Source: Mycolicibacterium goodii
Lineage (GTDB): Bacteria > Actinomycetota > Actinomycetes > Mycobacteriales > Mycobacteriaceae
Assembly: GCF_001187505.1 (NCBI RefSeq)
Contig: NZ_CP012150.1
Coordinates: 2,852,001 to 2,916,000, forward strand
Direction: 5' to 3'
Length of the DNA: 64,000 nucleotides
Below the pieces are notes generated by a model that did no database searches, was not told the origin of the DNA, and saw nothing but the letters and a program-made list of their open reading frames with translations. Within the stretch, counting starts at the first letter, position 1. The number at the start of each line of letters is the position of its first letter. Shown here in pieces: positions 21,897 through 32,800 of the stretch. The position numbers were made by a program, and so were the translations under genes.

Positions 21897-23345
21897 TCAG
21901 CTCTCGTCGCCCATGGCCTTGCGGGCGGCCTTGTCGGCGGCCGAGCCCGGACGCCTCTTGGCCACCCAGCCCTCGATATTGCGTTGCGGACCTGCGGAGA
22001 CGGCCAACGCACCTGGCGGAACGTCGTCGCGCAGCACCGTTCCCGCGCCGGTGTAGGCGCCGTCGCCGACGGTCACCGGCGCCACGAACATGGTGTCGGA
22101 GCCGGTGCGCACATGTGACCCGATCGTCGTTCGGCTCTTGTTCTCGCCGTCGTAGTTGACGAAGACGCTCGACGCGCCGATGTTGCTGTATTCGCCGATG
22201 TCGGCGTCGCCGACGTAGGTCAGGTGCGGCACCTTGGTGCCGGTGCCGATCGTGGAGTTCTTAACTTCGACGAACGCGCCCAGCTTGCCGTCGGCGCCCA
22301 GGTTCGTTCCCGGCCGCAGATAGGTGAACGGACCGACGGTGGCGCCCGCGCCGATCACCGACTCGCTGCCGTGGGTGCGCACCACCGACGCGCCGTCGCC
22401 GACGGCGACGTGGGTGAGCGACGTGTCCGGGCCGATGACGCAGTGCGCGCCGACGCGGGTCGCGCCGAGCAGTTGCGTGCCGGGGTGCACCACGGTGTCG
22501 CGCCCGATCTCGACGTCGATGTCGATCCAGGTGCTGCCCGGATCGATGATCGTCACGCCGGCCCGCTGGTGGGCCGCGACGATGCGCCGGTTGAGCACCT
22601 TGGCGAGGTCGGACAGCTGCACGCGGTCGTTGACCCCGGTGACCAGGGCGCTGTCGTCGACGTGCTTGGCCCGCACGGTGCGGTGATCCTGGCGCAGGAT
22701 CTCGACGACGTCGGTGAGGTACAGCTCGTGCTGGGCGTTGTCGGAGCGCAGCCGGGTCAGCGCCGAGCGCAGATCGGCGATGTCGAACGCGTAGACGCCG
22801 GTGTTGACCTCGCGGATGGTGCGCTGCGATTCGGTCGCGTCGGCCTGCTCGACGATGCCGATGATCTCGTGGTCCTGGGTGCGCAGGATGCGGCCGTATC
22901 CCGTCGGGTCGGGCAGCGTCGTGGTCAGGACGGTCGCGGCCGCGTCGCCGCTGCCATGGCTGTCGATCAGATCCGTCAGCGTGTCGGTGTCCAGCAGCGG
23001 CACGTCACCGGAGGTCACCACGATCATGCCCGCGAAGTCGGCGGGCAACGCGGTCAGCCCGCAGTTCACCGCGTGGCCGGTGCCGAGCTGCTGGTCCTGC
23101 ACGGCGATGTCGATCCGGCGGTCCAGCTCCCCGGCGAGCCGGGCGATCTCGGGGGCGATGCGCTCACGGTCGTGACCGAGCACCACCACGAGGTGGGTCG
23201 CCGAGATGTTGCTGACGGTGTGCAGGACGTGGGCGAGCATGCCGCGCCCGGCCAACGTGTGCAGAACTTTCGGCGTGTCGGAGCACATGCGGGTGCCTGC
23301 TCCGGCGGCGAGAACCACAACCGCGGCCTCGGTTGATGCGGTCAT
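21897..23345 (-). CDS. glmU: Bifunctional GlmU (GlcN-1-P acetyltransferase / UDP-GlcNAc pyrophosphorylase)
   Basis: GlmU performs the last two steps to UDP-N-acetylglucosamine, the peptidoglycan and arabinogalactan-linker precursor. The 482 residues have an N-terminal uridylyltransferase domain ([18 protein letters not shown] near residue 11, QQLGTGHAV) and a C-terminal left-handed beta-helix with hexapeptide repeats (about 260-455), including [24 protein letters not shown]. The C-terminal tail (to residue 482) is lysine/arginine-rich, as in other mycobacterial GlmU. The ATG lies 91 nt beyond the tRNA-Gln gene on the same strand. Confidence 0.96.
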   Translation of the reverse strand: MTASTEAAVVVLAAGAGTRMCSDTPKVLHTLAGRGMLAHVLHTVSNISATHLVVVLGHDRERIAPEIARLAGELDRRIDIAVQDQQLGTGHAVNCGLTALPADFAGMIVVTSGDVPLLDTDTLTDLIDSHGSGDAAATVLTTTLPDPTGYGRILRTQDHEIIGIVEQADATESQRTIREVNTGVYAFDIADLRSALTRLRSDNAQHELYLTDVVEILRQDHRTVRAKHVDDSALVTGVNDRVQLSDLAKVLNRRIVAAHQRAGVTIIDPGSTWIDIDVEIGRDTVVHPGTQLLGATRVGAHCVIGPDTSLTHVAVGDGASVVRTHGSESVIGAGATVGPFTYLRPGTNLGADGKLGAFVEVKNSTIGTGTKVPHLTYVGDADIGEYSNIGASSVFVNYDGENKSRTTIGSHVRTGSDTMFVAPVTVGDGAYTGAGTVLRDDVPPGALAVSAGPQRNIEGWVAKRRPGSAADKAARKAMGDES

Positions 23346-23436
23346 CCGGCCTCCCTGCTCGTCCGGGTGTGAAGGTTGGCGACGCGACTCGCGGAATTCG
23401 TACGCGAAGCCACGTGGGCTGTTCGCGGCAAGAATG

Positions 23437-23508
23437 CTCCGTCGCCAGGACTCGAACCTGAACTATCTGAACCAAAATCAGAGGTGCTGCCGATTACACC
23501 ACGACGGA
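23437..23508 (-). tRNA. tRNA-Gln (anticodon TTG)
   Basis: Read on the minus strand, a 7-bp acceptor stem TCCGTCG pairs with CGACGGA, followed by discriminator G. The anticodon stem TCTGA/TCAGA encloses loop TTTTGGT with TTG at positions 34-36. The T arm reads TTCAGGTTCGAGTCCTGG. CCA is not encoded. The gene lies upstream of glmU on the same strand and divergent from the TetR gene. Confidence 0.95.
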
Positions 23509-23538
23509 ATGTCCGCCAGAGACTTTAGTCGAAGGGTC

Positions 23539-23544
23539 TAGCCT
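23539..23544 (+). promoter_or_regulatory. -10 element of the TetR gene (leaderless)
   Basis: TAGCCT ends 6 nt before GTG 23551. This supports GTG as both transcript start and initiation codon. Confidence 0.45.
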
Positions 23545-23550
23545 GTACGC

Positions 23551-24186
23551 GTGGCAGCACCCGACAAGGACGTGCGTGCCCCTCGTGCCAGGATGACCGG
23601 CAGCGAGCGGCGGCAACAGCTGATCGAGATCGCCAAGTCGCTGTTCGCCGAGCGCGGCTACGACGGCACCTCGATCGAAGAGGTCGCCCAGCGGGCCAAC
23701 GTGTCCAAGCCCGTGGTCTACGAGCACTTCGGCGGCAAGGAAGGTCTGTACGCCGTCGTCGTCGACCGGGAGATGTCGGCGCTGCTCGAGGCCATCACGT
23801 CGTCACTGACCAACAACCGTTCCCGGGTGCGGGTCGAGCGGGTCGCGTTGGCGCTGCTCACCTATGTCGAGGAACACACCGACGGGTTCCGCATCCTGAT
23901 CCGTGATTCGCCTGCCGCGATCACCACCGGCACCTACGCGACGCTGCTCAACGACGCGGTGAACCAGGTGTCGTCGATCCTGGCGGGGGACTTCTCCCGC
24001 CGCGGGCTGGACCCCAATCTCGCGCCGCTGTACGCCCAGGCGCTGGTCGGTTCGGTGTCCATGACCGCACAGTGGTGGCTTGACGTGCGCGAACCGTCGA
24101 AGGAGGTGGTCGCCGCGCACGTGGTGAACCTGGCCTGGAACGGCCTGACGCATCTGGAATCGAATCCGGTGCTGCACGAGGAGTAG
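23551..24186 (+). CDS. TetR-family transcriptional regulator
   Basis: The 211-residue repressor has an N-terminal helix-turn-helix (about residues 20-66: RRQQLIEIAKSLFAERGYDGTSIEEVAQRANVSKP split over the usual three helices, ending VVYEHFGGKEGLY) and a C-terminal helical ligand domain. It is conserved next to mfd in M. tuberculosis, where the target is not well defined. GTG 23551 fits a leaderless transcript. No obvious TetR palindrome is visible in its short upstream region. Confidence 0.93.
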   Translation: MAAPDKDVRAPRARMTGSERRQQLIEIAKSLFAERGYDGTSIEEVAQRANVSKPVVYEHFGGKEGLYAVVVDREMSALLEAITSSLTNNRSRVRVERVALALLTYVEEHTDGFRILIRDSPAAITTGTYATLLNDAVNQVSSILAGDFSRRGLDPNLAPLYAQALVGSVSMTAQWWLDVREPSKEVVAAHVVNLAWNGLTHLESNPVLHEE

Positions 24187-24205
24187 GTCGGAGAGCATCC
24201 CCAAC

Positions 24206-24257
24206 TGCAACCCAAGGGTTGCATCAGTGGGTGTTGATGTGCAACCCTAGGGTTGCA
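24206..24257. promoter_or_regulatory. Twin perfect palindromes, probable ArsR operators
   Basis: TGCAACCCAAGGGTTGCA (24206-24223) and TGCAACCCTAGGGTTGCA (24240-24257) are 18-bp perfect inverted repeats, 34 bp apart. They precede the SRPBCC-ArsR operon by 27 nt. The identical arms with only the central dinucleotide changed point to two dimers of one regulator, most simply the ArsR encoded in the operon. Confidence 0.8.
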
Positions 24258-24283
24258 GTAATCCCGCGAGAGAGGAATCCGAC

Positions 24284-24733
24284 ATGACCACCGACTTCGA
24301 CCGCATCGAGCGCGAGATCGTCATCGACGCATCGGCGCAACGCGTCTGGGACCTGGTGAGCGAACCCGGCTGGTACATTAACGACGAGCGGATCACCGAA
24401 CACCGCATCGAGCGTGACGGCGACGTCGCGATCGTCACCGATCCGACGCACGGCAGGTTCGCGTTTCGAACCGTCACCCTCGACGAACCGCGTTATGCGG
24501 CCTTCCGCTGGCACATCGACGCCGACGACCTCGACAGCTCGTCCACCCTCGTCGAATTCTGGATCACCCCGGCGCCGTCCGGCGTGGTGCTGCGGGTCGT
24601 CGAGAGTGGCTTCGCCGCGCTGGACGAGCCCGAGGCCGACCGCCGTTCCCGGTTCGACGATCACAGTGGCGGCTGGACGCTCGAGCTCGGCCTGGCCAGG
24701 AAGTTTTTGGTGGGAGCCGCCGCCGATGCATGA
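24284..24733 (+). CDS. SRPBCC/AHSA1-like ligand-binding protein
   Basis: The 149-residue START-like beta-barrel protein belongs to the group often paired with ArsR regulators (activator-of-Hsp90-ATPase-like). Typical elements are IEREIVIDASAQRVWDLVSE near the start and GGWTLELGLARKF near the end. It is presumably cytosolic and binds a hydrophobic ligand; no catalytic residue is evident. The 3' end overlaps the ArsR start by 8 nt, so they are coupled. Twin palindromes upstream suggest tight repression. Confidence 0.87.
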   Translation: MTTDFDRIEREIVIDASAQRVWDLVSEPGWYINDERITEHRIERDGDVAIVTDPTHGRFAFRTVTLDEPRYAAFRWHIDADDLDSSSTLVEFWITPAPSGVVLRVVESGFAALDEPEADRRSRFDDHSGGWTLELGLARKFLVGAAADA

Positions 24734-25049
24734 GAGTCCTTCGCCGGTGCAGGTTTTCGCTGCGCTTGCCGACGACAGCCGGTGGCAGGTTCTCGTCGCA
24801 CTCGGGCGTCGGCCGGCGTCCGCGTCGGCGCTGGCCGACGAACTCCCGATCAGCCGCCAGGCCATCGCCAAACATCTGAAAGTGCTCACCGATGTGGGAC
24901 TGGTGGCGGCCACCCGGGTGGGACGTGAGATCAGGTACGAGGCGGTGGGAACTCGGCTCAGCGAGGTGGCGCGCCGGCTCGACGGTATCGCGGCTGGTTG
25001 GGAACGCCGGCTGGCCAGGATCAAGGACGCTGCCGAACAGGACGTCTGA
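24726..25049 (+). CDS. ArsR-family winged-helix regulator
   Basis: This is a 107-residue ArsR/SmtB-fold repressor. The recognition region is LADELPISRQAIAKHLKVLTDVGLV, followed by the wing TRVGREIRYEAV. I see no metal-binding CXC or DXHX motif in the usual helix, so like other ArsR proteins paired with SRPBCC partners it probably responds to a non-metal signal. ATG 24726 lies inside the end of the SRPBCC gene. It probably binds the twin palindromes at 24206-24257. Confidence 0.88.
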   Translation: MHESPSPVQVFAALADDSRWQVLVALGRRPASASALADELPISRQAIAKHLKVLTDVGLVAATRVGREIRYEAVGTRLSEVARRLDGIAAGWERRLARIKDAAEQDV

Positions 25050-25074
25050 CTGCGCGCGAGCGCTCGGACAGAGC

Positions 25075-25099
25075 GGGGCCGGATCGAAATTCCGGCCCC
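25075..25099. terminator. Hairpin after the arsR gene, before the mfd -10
   Basis: GGGGCCGGA (25075-25083) pairs with TCCGGCCCC (25091-25099) around a 7-nt loop. No T-run follows; the mfd TAGAAT begins 2 nt later. It may end arsR transcripts. Confidence 0.45.
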
Positions 25100-25100
25100 G

Positions 25101-25106
25101 TAGAAT
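25101..25106 (+). promoter_or_regulatory. -10 element of mfd
   Basis: TAGAAT ends 9 nt before ATG 25116, so the predicted 5' leader is only 2-3 nt. Confidence 0.45.
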
Positions 25107-25115
25107 GACCCCATC

Positions 25116-28100
25116 ATGACCGCACCGGGGCACACTTCTGTCCAGACCCCGATTGCGGGTCTCGTCGAGCTGGCACTGTCCGATCCGTCTCTGCAGGACG
25201 TCATTCGGCGCGCCGCCGACCGACCCGCCGATCTGGCACTCGTCGGACCGGCCAGCGCACGCGTGCTGGTCGCCGCCGCGCTCGCCCGGAACGGCCCGCT
25301 GCTGGTGGTCGCCGCCACCGGCCGTGAGGCCGACGAGCTCACCAGCGAGTTGCGCGGCGTGTTCGGCGACTCGGTGGCGCTGTTCCCGTCGTGGGAGACG
25401 CTGCCGCACGAGCGGCTCTCACCCGGCGTCGAGACCGTTGGGGCGCGGCTGCTGCTGTTGCGTCGCCTGGCCCGGCCCGACGACGAGACCCTCGGCCCGC
25501 CGCTGCGCGTGGTGGTCACCACGACGCGGTCGCTGCTGCAGCCGATGGCTCCCGACCTCGTCGACATCGACCCGGTGAAACTTGCCGTCGGCGCCGAGCT
25601 GGAGTTCGAGGACGTGGTCGCGCGGCTCGTCGACCTTTCTTATACGCGCGTCGACATGGTCGGCAAGCGCGGCGAGTTCGCGGTGCGCGGCGGCATCCTC
25701 GACGTGTTCCCGCCGACGGCCGAACATCCGGTCCGTGTCGAGTTCTGGGGCGACGAGATCTCGGAGATGCGGGCGTTCTCGATCGCCGACCAGCGGTCCA
25801 TCCCCGAGGTGCCGGTGCAGACCGTCGTCGCGGTGCCGTGCCGTGAGTTGCTGATGACCGACGACGTGCGCGAACGCGCCGCGGCGCTGGCCGCCGAGCA
25901 TCCGACGTCGGAGAACACCGTGCCCGGCACGGTGCCGGACATGCTGGCCAAACTGTCCGAAGGCATCCCGGTCGACGGCATGGAGGCCCTGCTGCCGCTG
26001 CTGCATCCGGTCGAGCCGACGACGCTGACCAACCATCTGCCCGAGGGCGCCCCGGTGCTGGTGTGCGATCCGGAGAAGGTGCGCACCCGTGCCGCGGACC
26101 TGATCAAGACCGGCCGCGAATTCCTCGAGGCGTCGTGGTCGACGGCCGCCGTCGGCGGCGACGCCCCGATCGATCTGGAGGCGCTCGGCGCGTCGGGGTT
26201 CCTCACGTTCGAGGAGGCGCGCGACGCCGCCCGCGAGGGCGGGCACCGGTGGTGGACGCTGTCGCAGCTGTCCGACGAGTCGGCGATCGAACTCGACCTG
26301 CGGCCGGCCCCGTCGGCGCGCGGCCAGCAGCACAACCTCGACGAGATCTTCGCGATGCTGCGGGCCCACGTGGCCACCGGTGGGTACGCCGCCGTCGTCA
26401 CCCCCGGCGTCGGCACCGCACACCGCGTCGTCGAGCAACTCGGCGAAGCCGACACCGCCGCAACGATTCTGGAGCCTGGCGCCGCCCCCAAGGCCGGTGT
26501 GGTCGGGGTGCTCAAGGGCCCGTTGTGCAGCGGTGTGGTGCTGCCCGGCGCCAACCTGGTGATCATCACCGAGGCCGACCTGACCGGTAACCGGGTGACC
26601 GCCAGTGAAGGCAAAAAGCTTGCCGCCAAACGGCGTAACGTCGTCGACCCGCTCGCGCTCACCGCGGGCGACCTGGTGGTGCACGATCAGCACGGCATCG
26701 GCAAGTTCGTCGAGATGACCGAGCGGGTGGTCGGCGGCGCGCGCCGCGAGTACGTCGTGCTGGAGTACGCCTCGGCCAAGCGCGGTGGCGGATCGGACCG
26801 GCTCTACGTGCCGATGGATTCGCTGGATCAGCTGTCCCGCTACGTCGGCGGGGAGGCGCCGTCGCTGTCGCGCCTCGGCGGCAGCGACTGGGCGAACACC
26901 AAGACCAAGGCGCGCCGCGCGGTCCGGGAGATCGCCAGTGAACTTGTTGCGCTGTACGCCAAACGCCAGTCCGCGCCGGGACACGCGTTCGGCCCGGACA
27001 CCCCGTGGCAGGCCGAGATGGAAGATGCGTTCGGGTTCACCGAGACCATCGACCAGCTGACGGCCATCCAGGAGGTCAAGGCCGACATGGAGAAACCCGT
27101 GCCGATGGACCGGGTGATCTGTGGCGACGTGGGGTACGGCAAGACCGAGATCGCGGTGCGCGCGGCGTTCAAAGCCGTGCAGGACGGCAAGCAGGTCGCG
27201 GTGCTGGTGCCGACGACGCTGCTGGCCGACCAACATCTGCAGACCTTCACCAACCGCATGGCCGGCTTCCCGGTGACCGTCAAAGGCTTGTCGCGGTTCA
27301 CCGATCCCACCGAATCCCGCGCCGTGATCGAAGGTCTCAAAGACGGTTCGGTGGACGTCGTGATCGGCACCCACCGGTTGTTGCAGACCGGTGTGACGTG
27401 GAAAGACCTTGGCCTCATCATCGTCGACGAGGAGCAGCGGTTCGGCGTGGAGCACAAAGAGCACATCAAGTCGATGCGCACCCACGTCGACGTGCTCACC
27501 ATGAGCGCCACCCCGATCCCGCGCACCCTGGAGATGAGCCTGGCAGGCATCAGGGAGATGTCGACGATCCTCACCCCGCCCGAGGAGCGCTACCCGGTGC
27601 TCACCTACGTCGGCCCGCACGACGACAAGCAGGTCGCCGCCGCGCTGCGCCGCGAACTGCTGCGCGACGGGCAGGCGTTCTACATCCACAACCGGGTGCG
27701 CACCATCGACGAGGCCGCCGCCCGGGTGCGCCAGCTGGTGCCCGAGGCGCGGGTTGTGGTGGCGCACGGCCAGATGAACGAGGAGACGCTGGAAAAGACC
27801 GTCGAGGGTTTCTGGAACCGCGAATACGACATCCTGGTGTGCACCACGATCGTCGAGACCGGCCTGGACATCTCCAACGCCAACACGCTGATCGTTGAGC
27901 GGGCCGACACGTTCGGTCTGTCCCAGTTGCACCAGCTGCGCGGCCGGGTGGGCCGCAGCCGCGAGCGTGGCTATGCCTACTTCCTGTATCCGCCGAACAA
28001 GCCGCTGACCGAGACGGCCTACGACCGCCTGGCCACCATCGCCCAGAACAACGAACTGGGTGCCGGTATGGCCGTGGCGATGAAGGACCTGGAGATCCGC

Positions 28101-28763
28101 GGTGCGGGCAATGTGCTCGGTGCCGAGCAGTCCGGCCACGTCGCAGGCGTCGGCTTCGACCTGTACGTGCGCCTGGTGGGGGAGGCCGTCGAGGCTTACC
28201 GAGCTGCGGCCGACGGGAAAACCGTTGCCACACCGCAGGAGCAGAAGGATGTGAGGATCGACCTTCCGGTCGATGCGCATCTGCCACCCGAGTACATCGG
28301 CAGCGACCGGCTGCGCCTGGAGGCCTACCGCCGGCTGGCCGGCGCGGTCGACGACGACGCCGTGGGGTCGGTCGTCGAGGAGCTCATCGACCGTTACGGG
28401 CCGCTGCCCGAACCGGCGCAGCGTCTGGTGGCCGTCGCCCGGCTGCGGCTGCTGTGCCGCGAGTACGGCATCACCGAGATCGGTGCGGTGTCGGCGTCGA
28501 CGGTGCGGTTGAGCCCGGTGGTGCTTGCGGATTCGGCGCAGTTGCGGCTCAAGCGGATGTACCCGGGCGGGCACTACCGCGCCACCACCTCCACCGTGCA
28601 GGTGCCGCTGCCGCGCGCCGGTGACGGTGTCGGCGCGCCGCGCATCCGCGATCTCGAACTGGTCGGTTGGGTGGCCGGACTCGTGCTGGTGCTCAACGGA
28701 AAAGGTCAGGCCGACGTGGACATGTCGAAGTTCTCGAACCCGGCGGGGGAGGCGAAGCGATGA
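25116..28763 (+). CDS. mfd: Transcription-repair coupling factor Mfd
   Basis: Mfd removes RNA polymerase stalled at lesions and recruits UvrA. The 1215-residue length is typical. In order: UvrB-like N-terminal region (about 1-350), RNA-polymerase-interaction domain (about 500-570, containing [17 protein letters not shown]), the RecG-like translocase with Walker [17 protein letters not shown] (about 670) and DEEQ box [13 protein letters not shown] (about 770), motif [28 protein letters not shown], and the C-terminal regulatory domain. ATG 25116 follows a -10 TAGAAT at 9 nt. It overlaps mazG by 4 nt. Confidence 0.97.
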   Translation: MTAPGHTSVQTPIAGLVELALSDPSLQDVIRRAADRPADLALVGPASARVLVAAALARNGPLLVVAATGREADELTSELRGVFGDSVALFPSWETLPHERLSPGVETVGARLLLLRRLARPDDETLGPPLRVVVTTTRSLLQPMAPDLVDIDPVKLAVGAELEFEDVVARLVDLSYTRVDMVGKRGEFAVRGGILDVFPPTAEHPVRVEFWGDEISEMRAFSIADQRSIPEVPVQTVVAVPCRELLMTDDVRERAAALAAEHPTSENTVPGTVPDMLAKLSEGIPVDGMEALLPLLHPVEPTTLTNHLPEGAPVLVCDPEKVRTRAADLIKTGREFLEASWSTAAVGGDAPIDLEALGASGFLTFEEARDAAREGGHRWWTLSQLSDESAIELDLRPAPSARGQQHNLDEIFAMLRAHVATGGYAAVVTPGVGTAHRVVEQLGEADTAATILEPGAAPKAGVVGVLKGPLCSGVVLPGANLVIITEADLTGNRVTASEGKKLAAKRRNVVDPLALTAGDLVVHDQHGIGKFVEMTERVVGGARREYVVLEYASAKRGGGSDRLYVPMDSLDQLSRYVGGEAPSLSRLGGSDWANTKTKARRAVREIASELVALYAKRQSAPGHAFGPDTPWQAEMEDAFGFTETIDQLTAIQEVKADMEKPVPMDRVICGDVGYGKTEIAVRAAFKAVQDGKQVAVLVPTTLLADQHLQTFTNRMAGFPVTVKGLSRFTDPTESRAVIEGLKDGSVDVVIGTHRLLQTGVTWKDLGLIIVDEEQRFGVEHKEHIKSMRTHVDVLTMSATPIPRTLEMSLAGIREMSTILTPPEERYPVLTYVGPHDDKQVAAALRRELLRDGQAFYIHNRVRTIDEAAARVRQLVPEARVVVAHGQMNEETLEKTVEGFWNREYDILVCTTIVETGLDISNANTLIVERADTFGLSQLHQLRGRVGRSRERGYAYFLYPPNKPLTETAYDRLATIAQNNELGAGMAVAMKDLEIRGAGNVLGAEQSGHVAGVGFDLYVRLVGEAVEAYRAAADGKTVATPQEQKDVRIDLPVDAHLPPEYIGSDRLRLEAYRRLAGAVDDDAVGSVVEELIDRYGPLPEPAQRLVAVARLRLLCREYGITEIGAVSASTVRLSPVVLADSAQLRLKRMYPGGHYRATTSTVQVPLPRAGDGVGAPRIRDLELVGWVAGLVLVLNGKGQADVDMSKFSNPAGEAKR

Positions 28764-29773
28764 TCGTGGTCCTGGTGGATCCGCGCCGCCCCGCCCTGGT
28801 GCCGGTCGACGCCGTCGAGTTCCTCACCGGGGATGTCCAGTACACCGAGGAGATGCCGGTCAAGGTGCCGTGGTCGCTGCCGTCGGCGCGGCCGGCCTAC
28901 GACGGCGAGGACGCCCCTGTGCTGCTGTCCTCCGATCCTGAGCATCCAGTTGTCAAGGCGCGCTTGGCCGCCGGTGAGCGGCTGATCGCGGCGCCCGATC
29001 CGCAGCCGGGGGAACGTCTGGTCGACGCGGTCACGCTGATGGACAAGCTGCGCACCTCCGGGCCGTGGGAGAGCGAGCAGACCCACGATTCGCTGCGCCG
29101 CTACCTGCTGGAGGAAACCTACGAGTTGTTCGACGCCGTCCGCAGCGGCGACGCCGAGGAACTCCGTGAGGAACTCGGCGACGTGCTGCTGCAGGTGCTG
29201 TTCCATGCCCGCATCGCCGAGGACGCGCCCGAGCATGCGTTCAGCATCGACGATGTGGCCGATGCGCTGGTGCGCAAACTCGGCAATCGCGTGCCCGCGG
29301 TGATCGCCGGGGAGTCCATCTCTCTGGACGAGCAGTTGGCTCAGTGGGAAGAGCGCAAGGCCCAGGAGAAGAAGGTCAAGGCGCGTGCGTCGTCGATGGA
29401 CGATGTGCCCACCGGTCAGCCCGCGCTGGCGTTGGCGCAGAAGGTGCTGGCGCGCGTCGCGCAGGCCGGTCTGCCCGCGGACCTGATTCCGGCCGCGCTG
29501 ACGTCGGTCACGGTCTCGGCCGATACCGATGCCGAGAACGAACTGCGTTCTGCGGTGCTGGAATTCATGGATACCGTGCGACAGGTGGAGGCCGATGTCG
29601 CGGCAGGCCGCCGTGGCGAGAATGTCCCCGAGGAACTCGATGTCGCCCCGCTCGGGGTGATCTCCGAGGACGAGTGGCGGGCGTACTGGCCCGGTGTTGT
29701 CGCCGATGTCTCGGAGGCCTCGGAGCCGGAGCCGGAGCCTGACCCCGAATCGGACCCGGACTCCGGCGACTGA
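28760..29773 (+). CDS. mazG: Nucleoside triphosphate pyrophosphohydrolase MazG
   Basis: MazG hydrolyses (often oxidised) NTPs and dNTPs to monophosphates, a nucleotide-pool cleaner. The 337-residue mycobacterial form has an extra N-terminal domain (1-95), then one catalytic MazG domain with the metal ligands in [11 protein letters not shown] and [23 protein letters not shown], and a long acidic C-terminal tail rich in E, P and D ([16 protein letters not shown]). ATG 28760 overlaps the mfd stop (ATGA), so repair-coupling and nucleotide hygiene are cotranslated. Confidence 0.93.
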   Translation: MIVVLVDPRRPALVPVDAVEFLTGDVQYTEEMPVKVPWSLPSARPAYDGEDAPVLLSSDPEHPVVKARLAAGERLIAAPDPQPGERLVDAVTLMDKLRTSGPWESEQTHDSLRRYLLEETYELFDAVRSGDAEELREELGDVLLQVLFHARIAEDAPEHAFSIDDVADALVRKLGNRVPAVIAGESISLDEQLAQWEERKAQEKKVKARASSMDDVPTGQPALALAQKVLARVAQAGLPADLIPAALTSVTVSADTDAENELRSAVLEFMDTVRQVEADVAAGRRGENVPEELDVAPLGVISEDEWRAYWPGVVADVSEASEPEPEPDPESDPDSGD

Positions 29774-29777
29774 TCCG

Positions 29778-29841
29778 CGACTGTGAAACCTCGGCGAGAT
29801 TTCGCGAAAAATGCAGCCGTGGTTGCACATTCGCGAACGTG
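29778..29841. repeat. Intergenic repeat-like element sharing a 15-mer with 33325-33339
   Basis: CGACTGTGAAACCTC (29778-29792) recurs inverted at 33325-33339, and CTGTGAAACCT again at 42456-42466. The stretch continues through GGCGAGATTTCGCG and TTCGCGAAC, giving partial self-complementarity. It lies between convergent genes. Confidence 0.5.
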
Positions 29842-29846
29842 ACATG

Positions 29847-29880
29847 GGTGTGCCCCCTTCCTTGCGGAAGGGGGCACACC
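29847..29880. terminator. Perfect 15-bp hairpin between mazG and the large exported protein gene
   Basis: GGTGTGCCCCCTTCC (29847-29861), loop TTGC, GGAAGGGGGCACACC (29866-29880). It is a strong bidirectional terminator candidate between convergent genes; only a weak T-rich stretch follows. Confidence 0.75.
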
Positions 29881-29892
29881 GTTCCTCCCCCC

Positions 29893-32800
29893 TTAGTCCG
29901 AGTCGCCGCCGGAGCCGGAGCCGGAGTCGTTGCCGCTCGTGTCCTTGCCCGTGTCTTTGGCGGTGTCTTTGGCGGTGTTCTTGGTCTTGTCTTTGCCGGT
30001 CAGCTTCTTGACCCCGTTGTCGATGTCCTTCTTCAGGCGCTCGACACGGTTCTGCACGTTCTCGCCGACCTGCCGGACGGCACCCTTGAGGTCGCCCTTC
30101 TGGAGCTTCTCGACGACCTTACCGGCGCGGACCTGAGCCTTGGCGATGCTGTTCTGGGTCTTGACGACCCGCTTGGTCACCTCGGCCTCAAGATCCTTGC
30201 CGGCCTTCAACACCGGGCCGATCGGGTCGTTGACAAGGGCGGTGGCGTCTTTGAGCCCGTCGACCACCGCCCCTTCGGTGGCCTCGTTGACCTCGGCCAG
30301 CGCCTTGCCGACCTCACGCTGGTCCTCGGCAAGCTGTTCCTGCGTGGGTGCCGGGGTTTCAGGCAACTGGCCGTCGGCCGCACCGAGCACCTTGCTGACC
30401 CCGTCGCCGATCTCACGGCTGACGGTCTGGATGGCCTCACCCGGCTCCGTCGCGAGCTTGGCGACGGCCTCCTTGATCTGGGTGGGCACCTCGATGTCGT
30501 TGTCCTCCAGGAACTTCACCACCCGATTGGTGATGCGGGTGACCACGTCGGTGTACTCCGCGCCCACACCCTTGCCCAGCTCGGCGAGGATGTCCCCGGC
30601 CAGCAGGGCGGCCTGCTGACGGGTGAGGGTCTGGGTGCCGAACAGCGTCGGGACGTGCATCTTGTCGAGCGTGCGTGTCCACGTGCCGTCCTCGTTGCGC
30701 ACGACGTCGGTGTAGCTGCTGTTCACCAGCATCTTGAGCACCGGCTCCAGCGCATCGGCGATCGGAGTGTTGATCTCCTCACCTGTTGCGGCACTGAGCA
30801 ATCCGGCGACCAGGCGGGCCGGCGCCAGCAGCGGCAGGCCGTCGGTGGTCAGCGTGGCGTAGAAGCTGCCTGCGTCGTATTCGCCCTCGGGAACCTGGTA
30901 GGCGACCACCCCGACGCCGCCCTCGCGGTTGGTCGCCAGGTTGACGAGCTCGGCGCCGTAGGTGAGGACCAACATCGACGACGCCACCGAGTTGGCCCAG
31001 GCGATCGGGTTGGCCGTCACCGGGGCGTCGGAGAGCAGGTCGTATTCCCAGGTGGCGTCGGCCTTGATGGTGATCACCATGGGCTTGCCGTCGGCGGAGT
31101 TCAGGAAGACCATCAGGTCGTTCAGGTCGTTCAGCCCGACACCCGAGACATCACCCTGCAGCAGCTTGGTGACGGTGTCCTCCGGCAGCCCGTACAGCAC
31201 GTCCTCGCGCTCGGGGCTGACCGGGTTGACGCCGGTGAGCTCCTGGTAGATCGGCGCGAACCGAGCGTAGAGACCGCCGTTGGGCCGGCCCGGGTTCCGC
31301 AGCAGGGCCATCGTCATCAGCGTGACATCGATGACCCCGCCCGGGGTTTCGGTGTACGACGGGTACAGCGGGTTACCGTTCGCGTCGACCGGCATGTCCG
31401 GGAACTCGAGATCGCCGGGCAGCGGGTACGACACGATGATGTCGTTGAGGCCTCCGTTGCCGGTGGTGTGGTTCACCACCTGCAGGATCGGATTGCCGTT
31501 GTCGTCTGTCTTGATGACGATGTAGCGACCGTCGGTCAGCGGCTTGCCTGCCTCGATCTCACCGTTCTTCACGGCCTCGATGAACCGGCGGTATGCCTCA
31601 CCCGTGGCGATGGCCCCGTCACCGTAGGCGATGAGGTTCACGTTCTGGGCGTACAGGGTCCAGTTCAGCAGCGGGGCAAGGAAACCCAGGTCACCCGACA
31701 GGAAGTAGGCGACCGTCTGCGGTGAGAGGTTCGCCAGGCCGGCCAGCGCCGACAGGTCGACGTCGCCGTTCGCCAGACCCGCCAGGGCGCTCAGGTCCAG
31801 GTTGGCCAGTGCGGCCAGTTGATCGGTGGGGGACACCCACTGGCCGAAGGTGTTCGTGGTCCAACCGCCAGGCAGCCAGCCGAACACCGGTTGGGTTTCG
31901 GGGATCTGCTGCGGGATTGTCGGATCGATCAGGTCTTCCGCGCGCTCTTCCCAACTTCCGCCTGGGAGGTTGAATTTCGTGCGGTCGAAGGTGTAGTTGA
32001 CGTCGCCGACGTTGATCGGCTTTACCAAGCCGATCAGCGAATTCCAGAGGCTGTTACTGGGGAACCACCCCGGCTTTGTCAGTCCGAGAACCTTGACCGG
32101 ATCGATAGGAGGAACTGTGTATGTGCCTTCGTACTCGCCGGTTTCGAGGAACTGGTCGAGTGCTTCTGGATCGCCTTTGAAGGGGTTGTCGATGGTGACG
32201 GTAGTGCTGATCGGCTGTCCGAGCGACTGACTGGCCCATGAACCGAAAACATCCTGCAAGCTGTATTTGTACGAGCCGAGAAACGGTATCGAGATCGACT
32301 TCTGTTCGGTCCACCAACTCGGTTGGGAAACCGTGTATGAGATGGTCAGATCAATCTGCTCCGCCGCGAGGATCGCGTCACGGTCCTCTTGCATCACCTG
32401 GGCGAGCGCGGCCTCGAAGGCCTCCTGGTACGCCGGATTGTCGACCATCACGTCTTTGGTGCCGGTCTGGCCCCATGTCGGCGGCGTGTAGTACTGGTCG
32501 TTGTCCGAGTTGGTCAGCTCACCGAGGTCCATCTGGCCCAGCAGATCTGCCAGGTCGCCCGCGGACAGATCACCGAGGTTGATGTCGCCCAGGCTCAGTC
32601 CGCCGAGATTCGGGTTGTACCACTGCACCCACTTGGGATCGAGCGCCACACCGCCGGTGCCCCAACCCACAAGGGGATTCGTGTCTTTCGACTTCACGAT
32701 CGCTTGGTAGATCGCCTCGGCGTCGGCATCGACCGTGTTCGAAGCGCCGATCGGCAGCCAGTCAGGAAAACCGATGAAGTAGGTGTCGCTCGAGACTGCG

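Noticed and set aside
23437..23508. Integration site at the tRNA-Gln 3' end.
   Set aside because: No integrase, no duplicated tRNA tail and no foreign-looking segment are present nearby.
25419..28574. Very long open frame (about 1050 codons) antisense to mfd.
   Set aside because: It is the usual GC-rich shadow frame: His/Arg/Gly-rich, no domains, entirely inside a certain gene. The same holds for the long antisense frames opposite the acyl-AMP ligase, kdpA and tatD-metG.
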